The notes under the pieces were generated by a model that saw only the letters and a list, made by a program, of their open reading frames with translations, had not been told where the DNA came from and ran no database searches. 64,000 nucleotides of DNA from Brassica napus (Eukaryota; Streptophyta; Magnoliopsida; Brassicales; Brassicaceae): NCBI RefSeq assembly GCF_020379485.1, contig NC_063445.1, positions 53,159,422-53,223,421 of the forward strand. Reading direction: 5' to 3'. The translations under genes were made by a program, and so were the position numbers. The number at the start of each line of letters is the position of its first letter. Positions within the stretch are counted from its first letter, which is position 1. Positions 13,701 through 25,141 of the stretch are shown here, one piece after another.

Positions 13701-16700
13701 AATTTCCTGGTACGTTTGTTCTTGCTTGTAGCACCTTCAAGCTCATCAAAGTTTCTCTTTCTAAAACGCCTACCCGAAGAAGTCATGATCTCAGCCTGGT
13801 AAAGAGGTAAAAAGAGATAAGTAGCAATATTTGGGCACACAAGATCAAAGCACTATTACAAAACTTACTCCTGTTTTATGTTTTCTCCTTTTGGATCTTC
13901 TACGGCTGTTCTGATGATCACCATCCTCATCGCTTCCACTAGAACTGGAACCTGACTCACTAGAAGTCAAAGAATTTATACATTCTTGCTCTTTTCCAGA
14001 CGAATCCTCTTCTGGCACATTGTATTCGGAGTCATTTCCATCGCTTAAGATATCGATTTCTGGTTCCCACTCCATCACATCTACAAATTCTGGCATCGGC
14101 TCAGCTAAGTCTAGATCTGCCAGAGGTGGCATTTGGTAGTCTTGATCTAAAGTGATATCTGGCCCTATAGCAAGCTTTAAAGAAGATGGTCGCCATTCTT
14201 TGCCTAAGGCGCCAAGTCGCAGTTTCTGAAACTTGGTCTGATATGGCTCTTCATATGGAATCATCGCTAGAATTGAGAAAGATAGTTGTGTGAATAATAC
14301 GCCCATCTTAAGTAGAAGGATCCACAAAGAACTTGTAACCATAGTAAAAGAAGGTAAAACCTGAATCACAAAGAGGGTCCTCCATATTTCGGCGATAAGG
14401 TGGAAGCTGAGATTCCTGAATCAAAGTTCCAAATGCCAATTAGTGAGTACACACTATGCGTGTAACGAGCAGAAATACATAAATGGTTATGAAGCAGAAT
14501 CACAAGAAGGGTAAAAAGATGAACTATTTACCTGGTCAAGGACATTCCCATATATGTCCTGGATTAATGGCCGGTAATCCCCCAGGAAAAACTGCAAAGA
14601 TGCACAGAGAAATTATAAGGAAATTTCATTTTAGCATTAGACAGTGATAAATGCCGACTTGCTTAGCGGAGGTAAAGTGGAGCAGCTAGAATTCAGATAT
14701 TTCTATAATATTTAGTGTGAATTTATGGATGTTCAGAGATATGTTCCCATATGCTATCTAGTGTATCTATCAGAAAAGTAGTCAGTAGAAGTAGAGTAAT
14801 GAAGCTTTCTCTGCAATTGAAGTTATATGGGTACCTGATCATATTTAGCGTCCTTTTGAGAATCCCCTTGGCCTGTGCTTAATACGTACAGTTGGCCCAC
14901 ATCATCTGAAAGTATTATTGACGTTCCATCTCTACATTATGAAGATAAAGATTAGCAATCAGAAGTACTAGGAGCATAACGAGTACGGAAAAGGTACTAT
15001 TTGCTTACGGTGAAAACTTCCCATCGACCAACTTGAAGTGTGAAATATCGTATGTGTGGATAGGTTTTCCTTCCCATATCTAGAAGAAGAGAACAAAAGG
15101 TTTAGTAGATAAACAGAAGAAGCGCTTAGGCAGCGCAGAAAGTAAAACTTACATCCCACACTATTGTTTTTCCATCATAGCCAGCACTCATAGCTATCCG
15201 AGGATTGAAAGGATGGACGTCCATAACATATGTCTACAAACAATAAGTACATCATGTCAATAACGGTAATACAAGGTACTACGAGGAAATCATGCCTCGA
15301 AAACTAGAACAGGAACCAGACAATACAACGACGCATAAATGGCATTAAGCAGAGTTAGGATTGTTCTCATAAAAACAAAAAGACATTAACAAATGGTTGA
15401 AATAATAGACAGTCTGCTTAGAATTTCTTTCCTTATTTTTCTTGCTTTGAAGTACAGAGGTAACAGTTTTAGCAATTCCGAAAACTCGCTTAAGGTAATC
15501 AACCAAATCCATGACAGGAAGAGAAATATACAGAAGGGATCAAGCACTCACAGATGCTGTATGGCCAGTTAAAGAATGTACCAAGCTACCATCAGAGGCA
15601 TTCCACACGCATATTCTACAATCTTTAACATAGAAAGTGATTCTAGTTAGCAAGAGATGAGCGCTATAAGTCGTCCTGGATTAAACTCTAAGCCATCAAG
15701 CGTGTCAAAAAAGTGTTACCCATGATAGCGGCAAGGACAAAACGATTATCCAGACTCCAAGCAATCATGTTAACCCCACGGGGAGTAGGCAGGATCCTTT
15801 GACGTGGCCCACCTCTAGGGGGTTGAGGAGGCATGGGCGGAGGTGGAACCTTGAGATGATATGCTCGTGTCCATCGGTAGCTTTTTCCCTGAAAAAACAT
15901 AAATAAAGATCCGAGTTTCTGCTCTGATGAAAATGTATTGAATTAGGTGAACTCGTAGCTATCTAAGCGAAATTGAACATTACATGTGATCTCCGAGATC
16001 TTGGGATCCAAATGATTGCACTACCATCACGAGAGCATGTAACTATGTTATCATGACAGAACCTAGAAAATAGATGTGTCATTGAATGCCAAACACAAAA
16101 TAGAACATCGGAAAAGGTGAATATTAACAGTAATTGTAAAATTATCTAATTGCAGCTTTGATTACACACCAGGAGCTCTTAAATTTTGGAACACTATCGT
16201 CTTTTGAGTAGTCGGCAAATTTAGATCCTGCAGCACAACCACTGGAAAGCACCACAGCAAAGGGATAAGATAAGACAGTTAGGATCTCATAAGAAATGTA
16301 ATTTCAAAAGTGAATGGTTCACCTGAACTGAACATAATTAACATCATTCTCATGTCCAGCCAAAACATCCATCTCATGATTTGGCTGCTCTGGGTCATCA
16401 TTACTGATCCTACTAGCACTCCAAACCTATGACCAAGGAAACACCTTTTGTAATTAAGTGAACCCTATAAATTTTGTCAGAAAGTGTAGATTGGACATTT
16501 ATCAGTACCGAGTATACTCTGGCAAGAGTGTCAGAGCTACCAGTGACAAAGACAGATCCACTGGCATTGAATGCACAGGAAAAAATTTGGTGACTCTGCT
16601 GAGCGTCACTAGAAGAAGGGCCATCGTTCTTCCCTGGAATAGGTTTCCATAGTCAGTCCTACACCTTCCAGTAGATCAAAGCAAAAAGGAATTAACTAAG

Positions 16701-18789
16701 AATGTAGAGCAATCACCATCAGGACTAGGAGGCCTAGGGACATATATCCGTGGAGCAAATTGGGCACCCCGAGCATCCCATATCCTGCATGTACCATCAT
16801 CCGACGATCTGCAGATATTTAAGGGATCAAACAGCTTATAAAAAGATCATAGAATAAAACAGAGTGGATTTAACTTTCCAGCTTTGTGACCAAAAGGTTA
16901 ACTAATTCAAAACTTCAAAGCTATACTGCATAGGCAATAAGCTGAAAATCCACATAATGAATAGCATGGTGCCAACCAAATGAAAAAAAAAACTGAAGAA
17001 ACATAATAATTCTCAGATATTCTTAGGAAAAATAATGCCGCAGATTGCGTACACATGATGCCAAAAGGTACAATTTGAGAAAAAAAATCCTTACGAAAGA
17101 AGTTGGTACGGGGATCCAGGCCTGGGACTAAATGCAATGGCAGTAATAGCTCCAATATGTCCACGAAGTACCGAAACTGGTAAACCATCTGGCAATCGCC
17201 ACTAGAAAAATCCAGATGGGCGAACTCATCACGGAGGGTAATGTAAGGAATAGTGGAAACATGTATATAGGAGATACAAGAAACTTACAACACGGATCAC
17301 ACAATCATTTGAAGCGGATGCTATGAAAGTGTTGTTCGAATTCACAGCAAGATCAGTTATGTCACCCTTACATATGCACCAAACACAAAAATTATAAGTA
17401 CCACTTAAGAATACAGTAACAGGATTATAGTATTCTTATAGAGTACTTGGAACTCACTTCATGCCCTCGACAGCTGGCCAGGCAGTATGCAGTCTCCATT
17501 GACCATACTTTTACAAGGCGATCATCTGAACCAGTGATTACATACCTTCCTGAGCGGTCAAGTATAGCTGCAGCATATTGATATAGGTATGCAGTTCATC
17601 CAAATGATTAGTATATTATTTAAAAAAGAAAGATAATATTAAGATTCACCCCTAAACAAGTAAATAACATACCACAGTACACAGCGTTTCTGTGTCCACG
17701 TAGCCTCTTGATGTTCTGCATCTTTTGTACCATTGTAGATGGTTTTACAATGACATAGCATGCTGCACGAATTGATGGGGCTCGATGATGTCTGGCAAAA
17801 CCACCACCAATTTCTCTCAAACTTAAACCACGCACCTGATCAGCATGCATATGAGGCCAACGCATCCCTATAGGTGGTGGCTTGAGATCACTTCCAACTA
17901 TGTCCTTGTCGTCTGCAAAACCAAACAAGGCAGCTTCAGCGGGCCAAGATTTTGAAAGAGAACTTAGCAAATGCAAAATAAAGTCCTAAGTAACTTCTAA
18001 GTGAAACTGGTTTACTATAGTTTGTGTTTATATATGTATGCAAGTATATAGATAAATTGATGTGTGTGTGTCCATCATGAGCAAAAAGATAAAACTAAAC
18101 TCGCCAATATGAAAAATAAATTTTAGAAACCACCTACAGCTCAAGAGGGGGAACGATCCAGTCCCTAAAAGCGTTGGGACACCAGCTGTAACTAGTTTAT
18201 TTCCATCAGCAAGCCCTCGTGAGGGAGTAGGCCTACTTGAAACAAAGACCAATTGCTTCAGAAGCTCCACCAAGTGATCTCTTTTTACGTGAGAATACCT
18301 GAAAGTGCACATATAATGCCATGAAACGTTAAAAAAATCTCTGGTGGGAATAAACCCTAATACAGTCCAACAATTAACTTCTTCACATAAAAATGCATAT
18401 CAAAATCCCATAGGTACTACAATCAGTGAGAGCAGCTCTAGTAGTTACCTCTTAGCCAACTCAGCATAGTCTAAAGGAAAGGAGTTTCCATCATCATTCT
18501 CATCCCCGCTAGGCAATCCACTCCTCGAGTACCAAGCATGATATCTTCTAGGAAGAAGCTCATGTTCAAGAAGTTCATGTCGCAACAGCGCATAAGTTCT
18601 TTGGCAAGGCCCAGAGGAAAGTAAGTGGAGCATCAGAAAGTAAACTTCCCGCTGGTCCAAATCAATGTTACGCCGCACAACATCTTGAGCAATATCTGGG
18701 TCATTCCCTGGCAATTTTCTGGAAAAATTCAAAGGCTTCATAGGGAGAGAGACTGAATCAGCTTTCGGAGTGTTTTTCCTAAGAGCCAT
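10784..18789 (-). CDS. BRWD-type WD40-repeat and bromodomain protein
   Basis: A large nuclear protein. The N-terminal exon 18449-18789 starts MALRKNTPKADSVSLPMKPL and contains the BRWD helical N-domain (REVYFLMLHLLSSGPCQRTY). A WD40 propeller follows across about a dozen short exons: RLRGHRNAVYC, DDRLVKVWSMETAYCLAS, NTFIASASNDCVIRV, SSDDGTCRIWD, AGYDGKTIVWD. A long charged linker with basic and acidic blocks is in 12089-13795 (1707 bases, starting GRRFRKRNFDELEG). A C-terminal BRWD region and bromodomain are in 11434-12009, 11062-11120 and 10784-10979 (NYYRSVEALRHDVEVMLSN). Other exons I placed: 13869-14266, 14361-14415, 14532-14591, 14835-14931, 17673-17962, 18134-18298. Joins tested are in frame and I found no lesion. 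Human relatives are PHIP/BRWD. Gene order fits Arabidopsis At5g49430 (recollection). Likely acetyl-lysine-binding chromatin factor; partners unknown. Confidence 0.9.
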
Positions 18790-19162
18790 TAGACCCTGTC
18801 AATTTTTCCAGATATTAACATCAATTTATCAACGCAAAAAAAAAAAAACATGAAAAGACAGACAAAAAAACATCAAGACGATTAATATATCCAACCAATA
18901 AGAGAAGAATACGATCCTTAGCGATTTTCTATTACTTGCACACTCTGGAAAACTAGAGATAATGTATGCATCTCTACGCAATAAGCAAGTAGTTCCTATT
19001 TAATTCTTTGCAGCAAATAATCTAAAACAAAACAGGATAATGAAAAAGTGAAATAAATTGGCGAAATATCATCCTTGTACGACTATGGTTGATAATCTGT
19101 CTACCATCATTGTATTGTCGATCAAAAGGATGATTCTGGCACCAGTATCCAAGATCACGAAC

Positions 19163-19166
<4 letters not shown>

Positions 19167-19200
<34 letters not shown>
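19167..19200. repeat. (AT)17 microsatellite
   Basis: Perfect AT dinucleotide run inside the leader intron of the BRWD gene. Confidence 0.95.
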
Positions 19201-19202
<2 letters not shown>

Positions 19203-19437
19203 AAGGTTCCAAAGCTTTGTTAGAAGAATCTGGCTAGTATTATCACCAAATCTACACCCAATCAAATGCAAGTTAACTTTTAAATAAAGAAACTCCAAAC
19301 CAATAACACATTGTATCTGCAACATGAAAACAAAACCCTAAATTTGAACTGGCCGATCTCAAAACACCAAATTATATAATTCAAACGCAAATCAAATGAA
19401 AACATTGCAATTAACAGGATTAAGATTGACCACATCA

Positions 19438-19610
19438 GCCAGGACCTCGTAGTCCAGTGGTACTAACTCTTCGGGGAGGGGAGGTCGGCTGTTCGACTCG
19501 CGTGGAAGGGGAGACTGTCCAGGACCCGTAAAAAGCTACAGACAAAAGCTGGTGCCGGGCCTAGCCTGGTGGACAAGATAAACAACTGGTTAAACAAAAA
19601 AAAAAAAAAA
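19438..19610 (+). mobile_element. tRNA-derived SINE with 16 bp target-site duplication
   Basis: The head has Pol III boxes: an A box like TAGTCCAGTGGTACTAACTC and a B box like GGCTGTTCGACTC. A non-tRNA body follows (TGGTGCCGGGCCTAGCCTGG), then a tail of about 18 A. It is flanked by an exact 16-base direct repeat AAGATTGACCACATCA at 19422-19437 and 19611-19626. It sits antisense to the BRWD gene inside its leader intron. The perfect duplication argues for a fairly recent insertion. Confidence 0.9.
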
Positions 19611-20012
19611 AAGATTGACCACATCACATCACATACACAACGCCAGCAACAGTTCCTCTATGCAACAACATCTTCAAAAAAAAAAAAGGAATATTAAATA
19701 TGATAAAATTTGTCGAACCTATTGAAGAGTCGACGAAAAGCTTTCAGCTTCGTTTGGATTCGGGAGGGTTGAACCCCAGACTTCGAGAAATTCAATTAGG
19801 GTTTGTGGCTTAAGGGAATAAATAGGATCATAATCGAAGAAGCGTGAAGCTCTCTCTGCTGCTACTAGTGGCAGATTCGGCAGAAGGCGAAGTGTATTTT
19901 TGTGGAGACGCACTGCGCTGGGGATAGAACAGAGAAACGAAGAACCTTGACCTCCCTCAAAAACACTGCGTTTTGAATTCTTTTTAGAGGCTTTTAATTG
20001 TCTGGGTCCGGT

Positions 20013-20018
20013 CACGTG
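20013..20018. promoter_or_regulatory. G-box CACGTG in the BRWD gene promoter
   Basis: CACGTG lies about 20-30 bases upstream of the presumed transcript start of the minus-strand BRWD gene, and 65 bases from the divergent tRNA-His gene. bZIP and bHLH factors bind this palindrome in plants. Function is inferred from motif and place only. Confidence 0.35.
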
Positions 20019-20083
20019 CCATGGCCCATAAACATAGAAACTAATTTGATTTATTAAATGAATTTGTTATCAAATAATCAAAA

Positions 20084-20155
20084 GTGGCTGTAGTTTAGTG
20101 GTGAGAATTCCACGTTGTGGCCGTGGAGACCTGGGCTCGAATCCCAGCAGCCACA
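20084..20155 (+). tRNA. tRNA-His (GTG)
   Basis: A 72-base cloverleaf. Acceptor arms are GTGGCTG at 20084-20090 and CAGCCAC at 20148-20154, with discriminator A at 20155. The D-arm contains TAGTTTAGTGGTGAGA (A box). The anticodon stem CCACG/CGTGG encloses loop TTGTGGC, with anticodon GTG at 20117-20119. The T-arm is CTGGGCTCGAATCCCAG (B box GCTCGAATCC). A T-rich run follows as Pol III terminator. No intron and no mismatch, so it looks functional. Confidence 0.97.
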
Positions 20156-20357
20156 CTTTATTTTATTTTATTGCTTCTCTCTTTACTATAAAGAAGGCCG
20201 AGGTTTTGGATTTGTTTCTAGGCCCATGGACGTTTTGAATTAGTATAGTTGTAATTTGTTTATCCGATCATGAGAAACCATTTAAATTGGTGGAAGTTTT
20301 CCTTATTATCCTAACAAACAATTATACTAGCTAAGTTTTCCTAATGCTTAAGCTTAA

Positions 20358-20385
20358 CTAGATTTTGATCCGCGCTTATTTAACA
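20358..20385 (-). mobile_element. Helitron 3' terminus (minus orientation), body extent unclear
   Basis: Read on the minus strand the sequence is ..AAGCGCGGATCAAAATCTAG|T. This is the same 3' end consensus (GCGCGGATC...CTAG before a T) as the complete Helitrons at 36194 and 52922. The body should extend rightwards. I could not find a matching TC-start before 22740, so the 5' end is lost or too diverged. Confidence 0.5.
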
Positions 20386-22730
20386 TTCTAACATATAACA
20401 TTTATAGTTGCTTTTGGTTAGTACATGTTTGTATATATTAGACTTTTTTATAAGTAATATAGATATTATATTTTTGTTTGATCTATAAATAAGTCATATA
20501 GATCTTGTTGTTTGATCTATACATTTTGACCATGTTTTAAAAATATTTATAAGTTATGTTGGTTGCTTATTTGGTTTTGGATATTGACATAATCAAATAA
20601 ATATATTAAATAACTTCTATATTAGATAAAATAATTTTTGAATTACATTTGTAAGAAAATTATTTTTATGAACAATAATAGATATTTTAAATTGATTTTT
20701 TTATGATTAGTATTATTTATTTTAGATATATTACCATATAACTAATATTCATTATTTAAATATTTTTAGGTTCATATACATCAAAACCGAGTCGAACCGA
20801 ATCGGCTAATATAATTACTTTTGGTTATTTGGTTATTTTAGATTATTTTTTGTTTGTATACAAAATACTTGAATTGAATCAGATAATATGGTTATTTTTA
20901 GTATAAATATCGACTCATTTTAGATATATTGGTTATTTTTGATATTTAAGTTCATATACATTATAACCGAATCCACCTAGACTTAGAAGGAGTCGATTCG
21001 AAATTCACCCAAAATTTTATAATCTATATTTTATAGATCAAAATTGTAGTGTATGATAAAATTGTTAGATATATTATTTCAAATTTGGTGTTATATTTTA
21101 TTTGTCAACACTTTTTATCTATGTGTTTCGTTCTATATTTTTATTATATATTTTATTTTAACTATTATTTATCATTATATTAAATAATGAAATATATTTG
21201 TTACTGAATGAAATTATGATATAAATTTTTGAAAATATTTATTGAAAATACTAATAGTAACCAATCAAAATATTTTATACACTGAATATATATTACTGAC
21301 ACAAATGGATAATGGTATTTTTATTGGAGAAAACGTGTTATCTAAACAGAAAATATATTTGATTGTTCTGGTTTGAAACGGTTATACTTGCATTTAATTA
21401 AATTAAACGTACTAATGTATCTATTCAATTTTCACTATAGAAGAAGACCAAGATTGTAGTCTTTTCTTCCCACAATTCTTTGATTACGCCTACAAAGACA
21501 ATATTGTACATAGATTGCAAATGAGCCCAATAGCTCAAAATCAAATTAAAAATAAGCCGAATGGCCCAAAATGAAATTGCAAGTGAAATAAACTAAACCA
21601 CTTAAATGTTGGTTAAGAACCAGCGGACCGACGTGTCAAGAAGCTCATGAATAGTGGTCCACCTCTTCGACTTTTCTCCGTCGCACTTCATCACTGGACG
21701 GAAGAAACCATCGTCCGTATTGTTATCTTGGCCATGCTTTCTAAATTTCTTCAACATTCTCTATCGATCTAAACCAAAACCTAAAACATAAATCATTGTA
21801 ATTATTCACTACTAAAGGGAAACTTACTCCCAACTAAGCAATTAAAATGGCCCAACGACCCATAGTAATCAAGATGACGGGATGCTTGAGTGAAGTTTAC
21901 TCCCCCACGAGAGAAACTTCGGCTGATTAAATTAAACACCGCTCATAATAGATTGGCATAGAGACTTACAACTCTGTTTCAAATCGGAAACATTTTTTAA
22001 TCAAACAAAACAAAAGAACAATCTTTTCGAGAGTGAGAGATTGAAAGAAACTCTGAGAAAAGAAACCCATACAAAAAAAAAAGACCAAAACATTAATCGG
22101 AAACGAAATCCGATGATAATCGATGAAAACCAAAAAGAACAAACTTTTCATCGAGGAGAAAAGATAGCTGCCATTGAAATCCGGTTTATCATCATTCTGT
22201 GTTAACGGTTAAGTGTAGTCGAATTAAATTTGGTTATATCATTGTGTAATTGACCAAAAGACCATTAATAATGAGTCGCATAGGATGGTAATTTTTTAGG
22301 AAAAGTCAGGACTATTTTAAACTGTACTTCACTTTTAATAGTTTAGATACTGGTCAAAATATTTTTGTCACCTAGTGATATCGCTGATCATTTGTATAGG
22401 TATCAAGTATTCAAGGGACATTCAGCAGATTAACTTAATTTAAAGTTTTTGTTCTATTGTCTTGGTCTCTCGAGAAAGTAATGGGAAATTAAAATTGTTT
22501 ATAACACATGTAATATAGCTCTTTATCATACGTAAATCAAGATGAACTAACAATTAGTCTGACCGGAGTTTTGTAATGAAGCCTAAACATGATCACTTCT
22601 TCATCTGATTAAAATAGTAAAATTTAGTTCCTAACAAAATTCGAATCTATGATTAACGGATTTACGCCTTACTCTAAATCTTTTATCGTAAGACACAAAG
22701 TCATCCTCACACTCTCTCTTTGCAACGTTA
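20386..22730. other. AT-rich intergenic region without recognisable gene
   Basis: Mostly AT-rich text with scattered GAACCGAATCGG-like words around 20790-20990, common in decayed crucifer intergenic DNA. Around 21590-21720 there is a GC-richer patch (AACCAGCGGACCGACGTGTC) without a long ORF. Between 21960 and 22200 there are only short ORFs without recognisable domains. No tRNA, LTR or terminal repeat was found. Confidence 0.5.
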
Positions 22731-22740
22731 AATGATAGTA

Positions 22741-22975
22741 ATGCTGTTCGTTTCATTGACGCAGGTTCCTGCGGCTGCGACTGCGGCTGAGTCTGCGGCT
22801 GCGTCTATTCCTTTGGTTGTTGTTCGTTTTGCAGCCGCAGACTCAGCCGTAGCCGCAGCCGCAGACGCAATTTGTTGTTCGTTTCTAAGACGCAGGACAT
22901 TGCCGCAGCCGCAGTCGCAGAAAATAGATTTAGTTCTGTTCGTTTGGTTGCCGCAGACGCAATTTTCATTTATTT
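22741..22975. repeat. Subterminal array of GTTCGTTT...GCCGCAG repeats at the Harbinger end
   Basis: The motif GTTCGTTT followed within 5-15 bases by (G)CCGCAG or GACGCAG occurs at about 22745, 22824, 22876 and 22936. GCGGCTGCGACTGCGGCTGA-type CNG-rich text fills the gaps. The right end has matching words at about 29570-29677. These are subterminal repeats that probably bind the transposase or ORF1 protein. Ala/Ser-rich ORFs on both strands here are by-products of the GCN repeats. Confidence 0.7.
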
Positions 22976-23271
22976 CATATTTTAATTTTATGAATTTTGT
23001 GAATTTATACAATTGTATTTTAAATAAATAAAATGTAGATTTAAATTTGTAAAATTATATTTTAAATAAATAAAATGTAGATTTAAATTTGTAATATTTA
23101 CATTCATCAAAATATTATATTTAATTAGTAATAAATTTAACAACATTTTTTATCATAAACAAAAGTTAAATAATACAACAAGTCTTAAATAAATAAAACA
23201 AATATTTCAAGCATCTCATAGAACTGATAATCAAAGTTATAAGCAAAAAAAAAAGTCATTAACTAAAACAT

Positions 23272-23379
23272 TTAATACGGTAAACGACCTCTACCATATT
23301 CATCTGTGATGCTCTTACGCAAAGCTTCCATCGTTCTATCACCGGTCGGCTCATATACAATATGTCCACCACCACCACC

Positions 23380-23428
<49 letters not shown>

Positions 23429-24531
23429 CCTTCTTCTCCTTCTTCTTCATCACCATCAGCTCCTTCTGCTTCTCCTTCTCTTTCTCCATCATCATCGCTT
23501 TGCCATTGTACAAAATCATGATCTTCCCGATGTGAATCACGTATGAAGTTGTGTAGCGCCATCGTCGCTGTCACAAGCTTAATCCACTTGACCAGACCAT
23601 ACTTTGGATGCTTACGATCCAAAATCCTCCATTTTGCTTTCCATACTCCAAATGTCCTCTCAATCACCGATCGCAATCCTGAATGCTTTCGGTTGAACAA
23701 CTCTCGTGCACTAACTGGTGGTCCTCCTCTAGCAAACTGACCAAGATGATATCGCATACTCCGATGCGGACCAAGATACCCCGTCCTAGTTGGATATCCC
23801 GAGTCAACTAGATAATACCTCCCAGGAGGAGGATGTGGGAAAGAAGCCTCATTCCTCGCACAATGAGTCAAGACCTTCGTATCATGTGCTCTACCAGGTA
23901 CACCGAGATATGCGTATATGAACTTCATGTCGAAGTTACATATAGCAAGAACATTCATTGTAGGATCTTGCTTTCTACCTTTATATGCTTCTGCATTTTG
24001 ACTTGGAGGGCGAACCGGCACATGAGTTCCATCGAGTGCTCCAACACAATCTCTGAAATGAGGCCAATACCGATCATCATTCCTCAAAACAGGACTCACT
24101 CTTCCAAACTCGCCTTCTTGTGGTCTTAATGTATCCTCCGCAAACTTCAGAATAGCACTCAAAACATCATCAAGCTTCCGTTGGACTGTATCCAATGATC
24201 TTTGATACCTTGCAGCAATATCCCGCTTCGTCTTATCTTGACCAACAGTCTCGAGAAACATCGCCACAGATTCTTCAAGGTAGACATGGTGAGTCTCTTT
24301 CAATCCATATCGCTCAGCTAGCATCTTGCACAAAGCTTCAAAAGTCCTTTGATTCATTCGAAGAATGTCATAACATTGCTGATCAGATTCATACATAAGT
24401 TGTTGAACATGTCGCCATCCTGCTCCTCAATATGTTCTATGACTCAATCTCTCAATAATAGGCACATCAAACAAACCAAGTTCTTCCTCATAATCACCAT
24501 CCTCATCTTCCAACATCCATCTTTCAAGCAT
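23272..24531 (-). pseudogene. PIF/Harbinger DDE transposase (ORF2), interrupted by an in-frame TGA near its N-terminus
   Basis: From M at 24396 there are 374 uninterrupted codons. The helix-turn-helix region is MNQRTFEALCKML. DDE motifs: GALDGTHVPVRPP (first Asp), YYLVDSGYPTRTGYL (second Asp), SVIERTFGVWKAKWRIL (Glu), then MALHNFIRD typical of DDE_Tnp_4. Upstream the same frame continues back to MLERWMLEDEDGDYEEELG at 24531 but crosses TGA at 24427-24429 (HRTY*GAGWRHVQQL). The acceptor-like GTAG precedes the 24531 ATG. The C-terminus has runs of about 12 Asp and 10 Gly encoded by GAT and GGT repeats. All three catalytic acids are present, so only the N-terminus is compromised. Confidence 0.85.
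23366..23429. repeat. (GGT)n-(GAT)n compound microsatellite inside the transposase ORF
   Basis: On the plus strand this is (CCA)n followed by (CAT)n, coding a poly-Asp then poly-Gly run near the transposase C-terminus. Length is a multiple of three, so the frame is kept. Confidence 0.9.
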
Positions 24532-24539
24532 CTACAAAA

Positions 24540-25141
24540 CCATATTGAATAAAGACATATAAGTCATTTATACCAAGACCATCACGAATCTGTAAATACA
24601 ACATCCACCAAAGACACAAGTTCACAAATGTTTGGCTTTTGCCATGCCATCTTTCAAGACAAACAACCAATCTGGTCATTTTCATGTACACAAATGTTTA
24701 TAATGGAAACAAGATCAAGACAGAGCCAAGACACAATGCATCAAGTTCTATTAGCATGACATATCTAAGTTCATATAACAAGACAGCCAAGTTCATAACG
24801 ATCAGACCAAGACACAAATTCATAACGACCAGACCAAGACACAAGTTCATATAAAGCAAATGTAACAGATTCCTAAGCTCCATAAGACACGACATGGAAC
24901 CTGCTAAAACTGTAACAAGACCAATCTATACAAGTTCAAGACATCAAGTTTAACCACAAAAAAATGCAAGTAGAACAGACATATTTATATAAACAAAACA
25001 ATACCATCAAGTTCCAACAAGTTCCATACATTTGACTTATAAAGTTCTAAACTCAAGATCAGACCAAAAGGATTTATACTAGCAGTTTCATACAAAGATC
25101 AGACCAAAAGCAAAAGTTCCATACTAGTTCTAAGTTCCATA
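24540..25141. other. Intergenic part of the Harbinger element with short degenerate repeats
   Basis: A-rich on the plus strand with recurrent AAGACACAAGTTCATA-like words, notably a tandem pair around 24785-24850. No ORF supported. Confidence 0.5.

Larger units (their letters stand above)
18790..20012 (-). other. 5' leader of the BRWD gene: leader exon, leader intron and insertions
   Basis: On the minus strand, a leader exon runs from about 19990 to 19719 and ends ..TTCAATAG|GTTCGAC. The next acceptor is CAATTTTTCCAG or TTGACAG just before the ATG at 18789. The intervening intron of about 920 bases holds a SINE (19438-19610) and an (AT)n tract (19167-19200). The leader exon has short ORFs, including one starting in the promoter, but no conserved protein. 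Confidence 0.6.

Noticed and set aside
13443..13802. Plus-strand ORF of 119 codons inside the BRWD gene
   Set aside because: Lies antisense to a coding exon with clear protein conservation; composition-driven.
22728..23031. Ala/Ser-rich ORFs on both strands at the left end of the Harbinger element
   Set aside because: Produced by GCN/CNG subterminal repeats; no start context or conservation, and it overlaps the terminal repeat.
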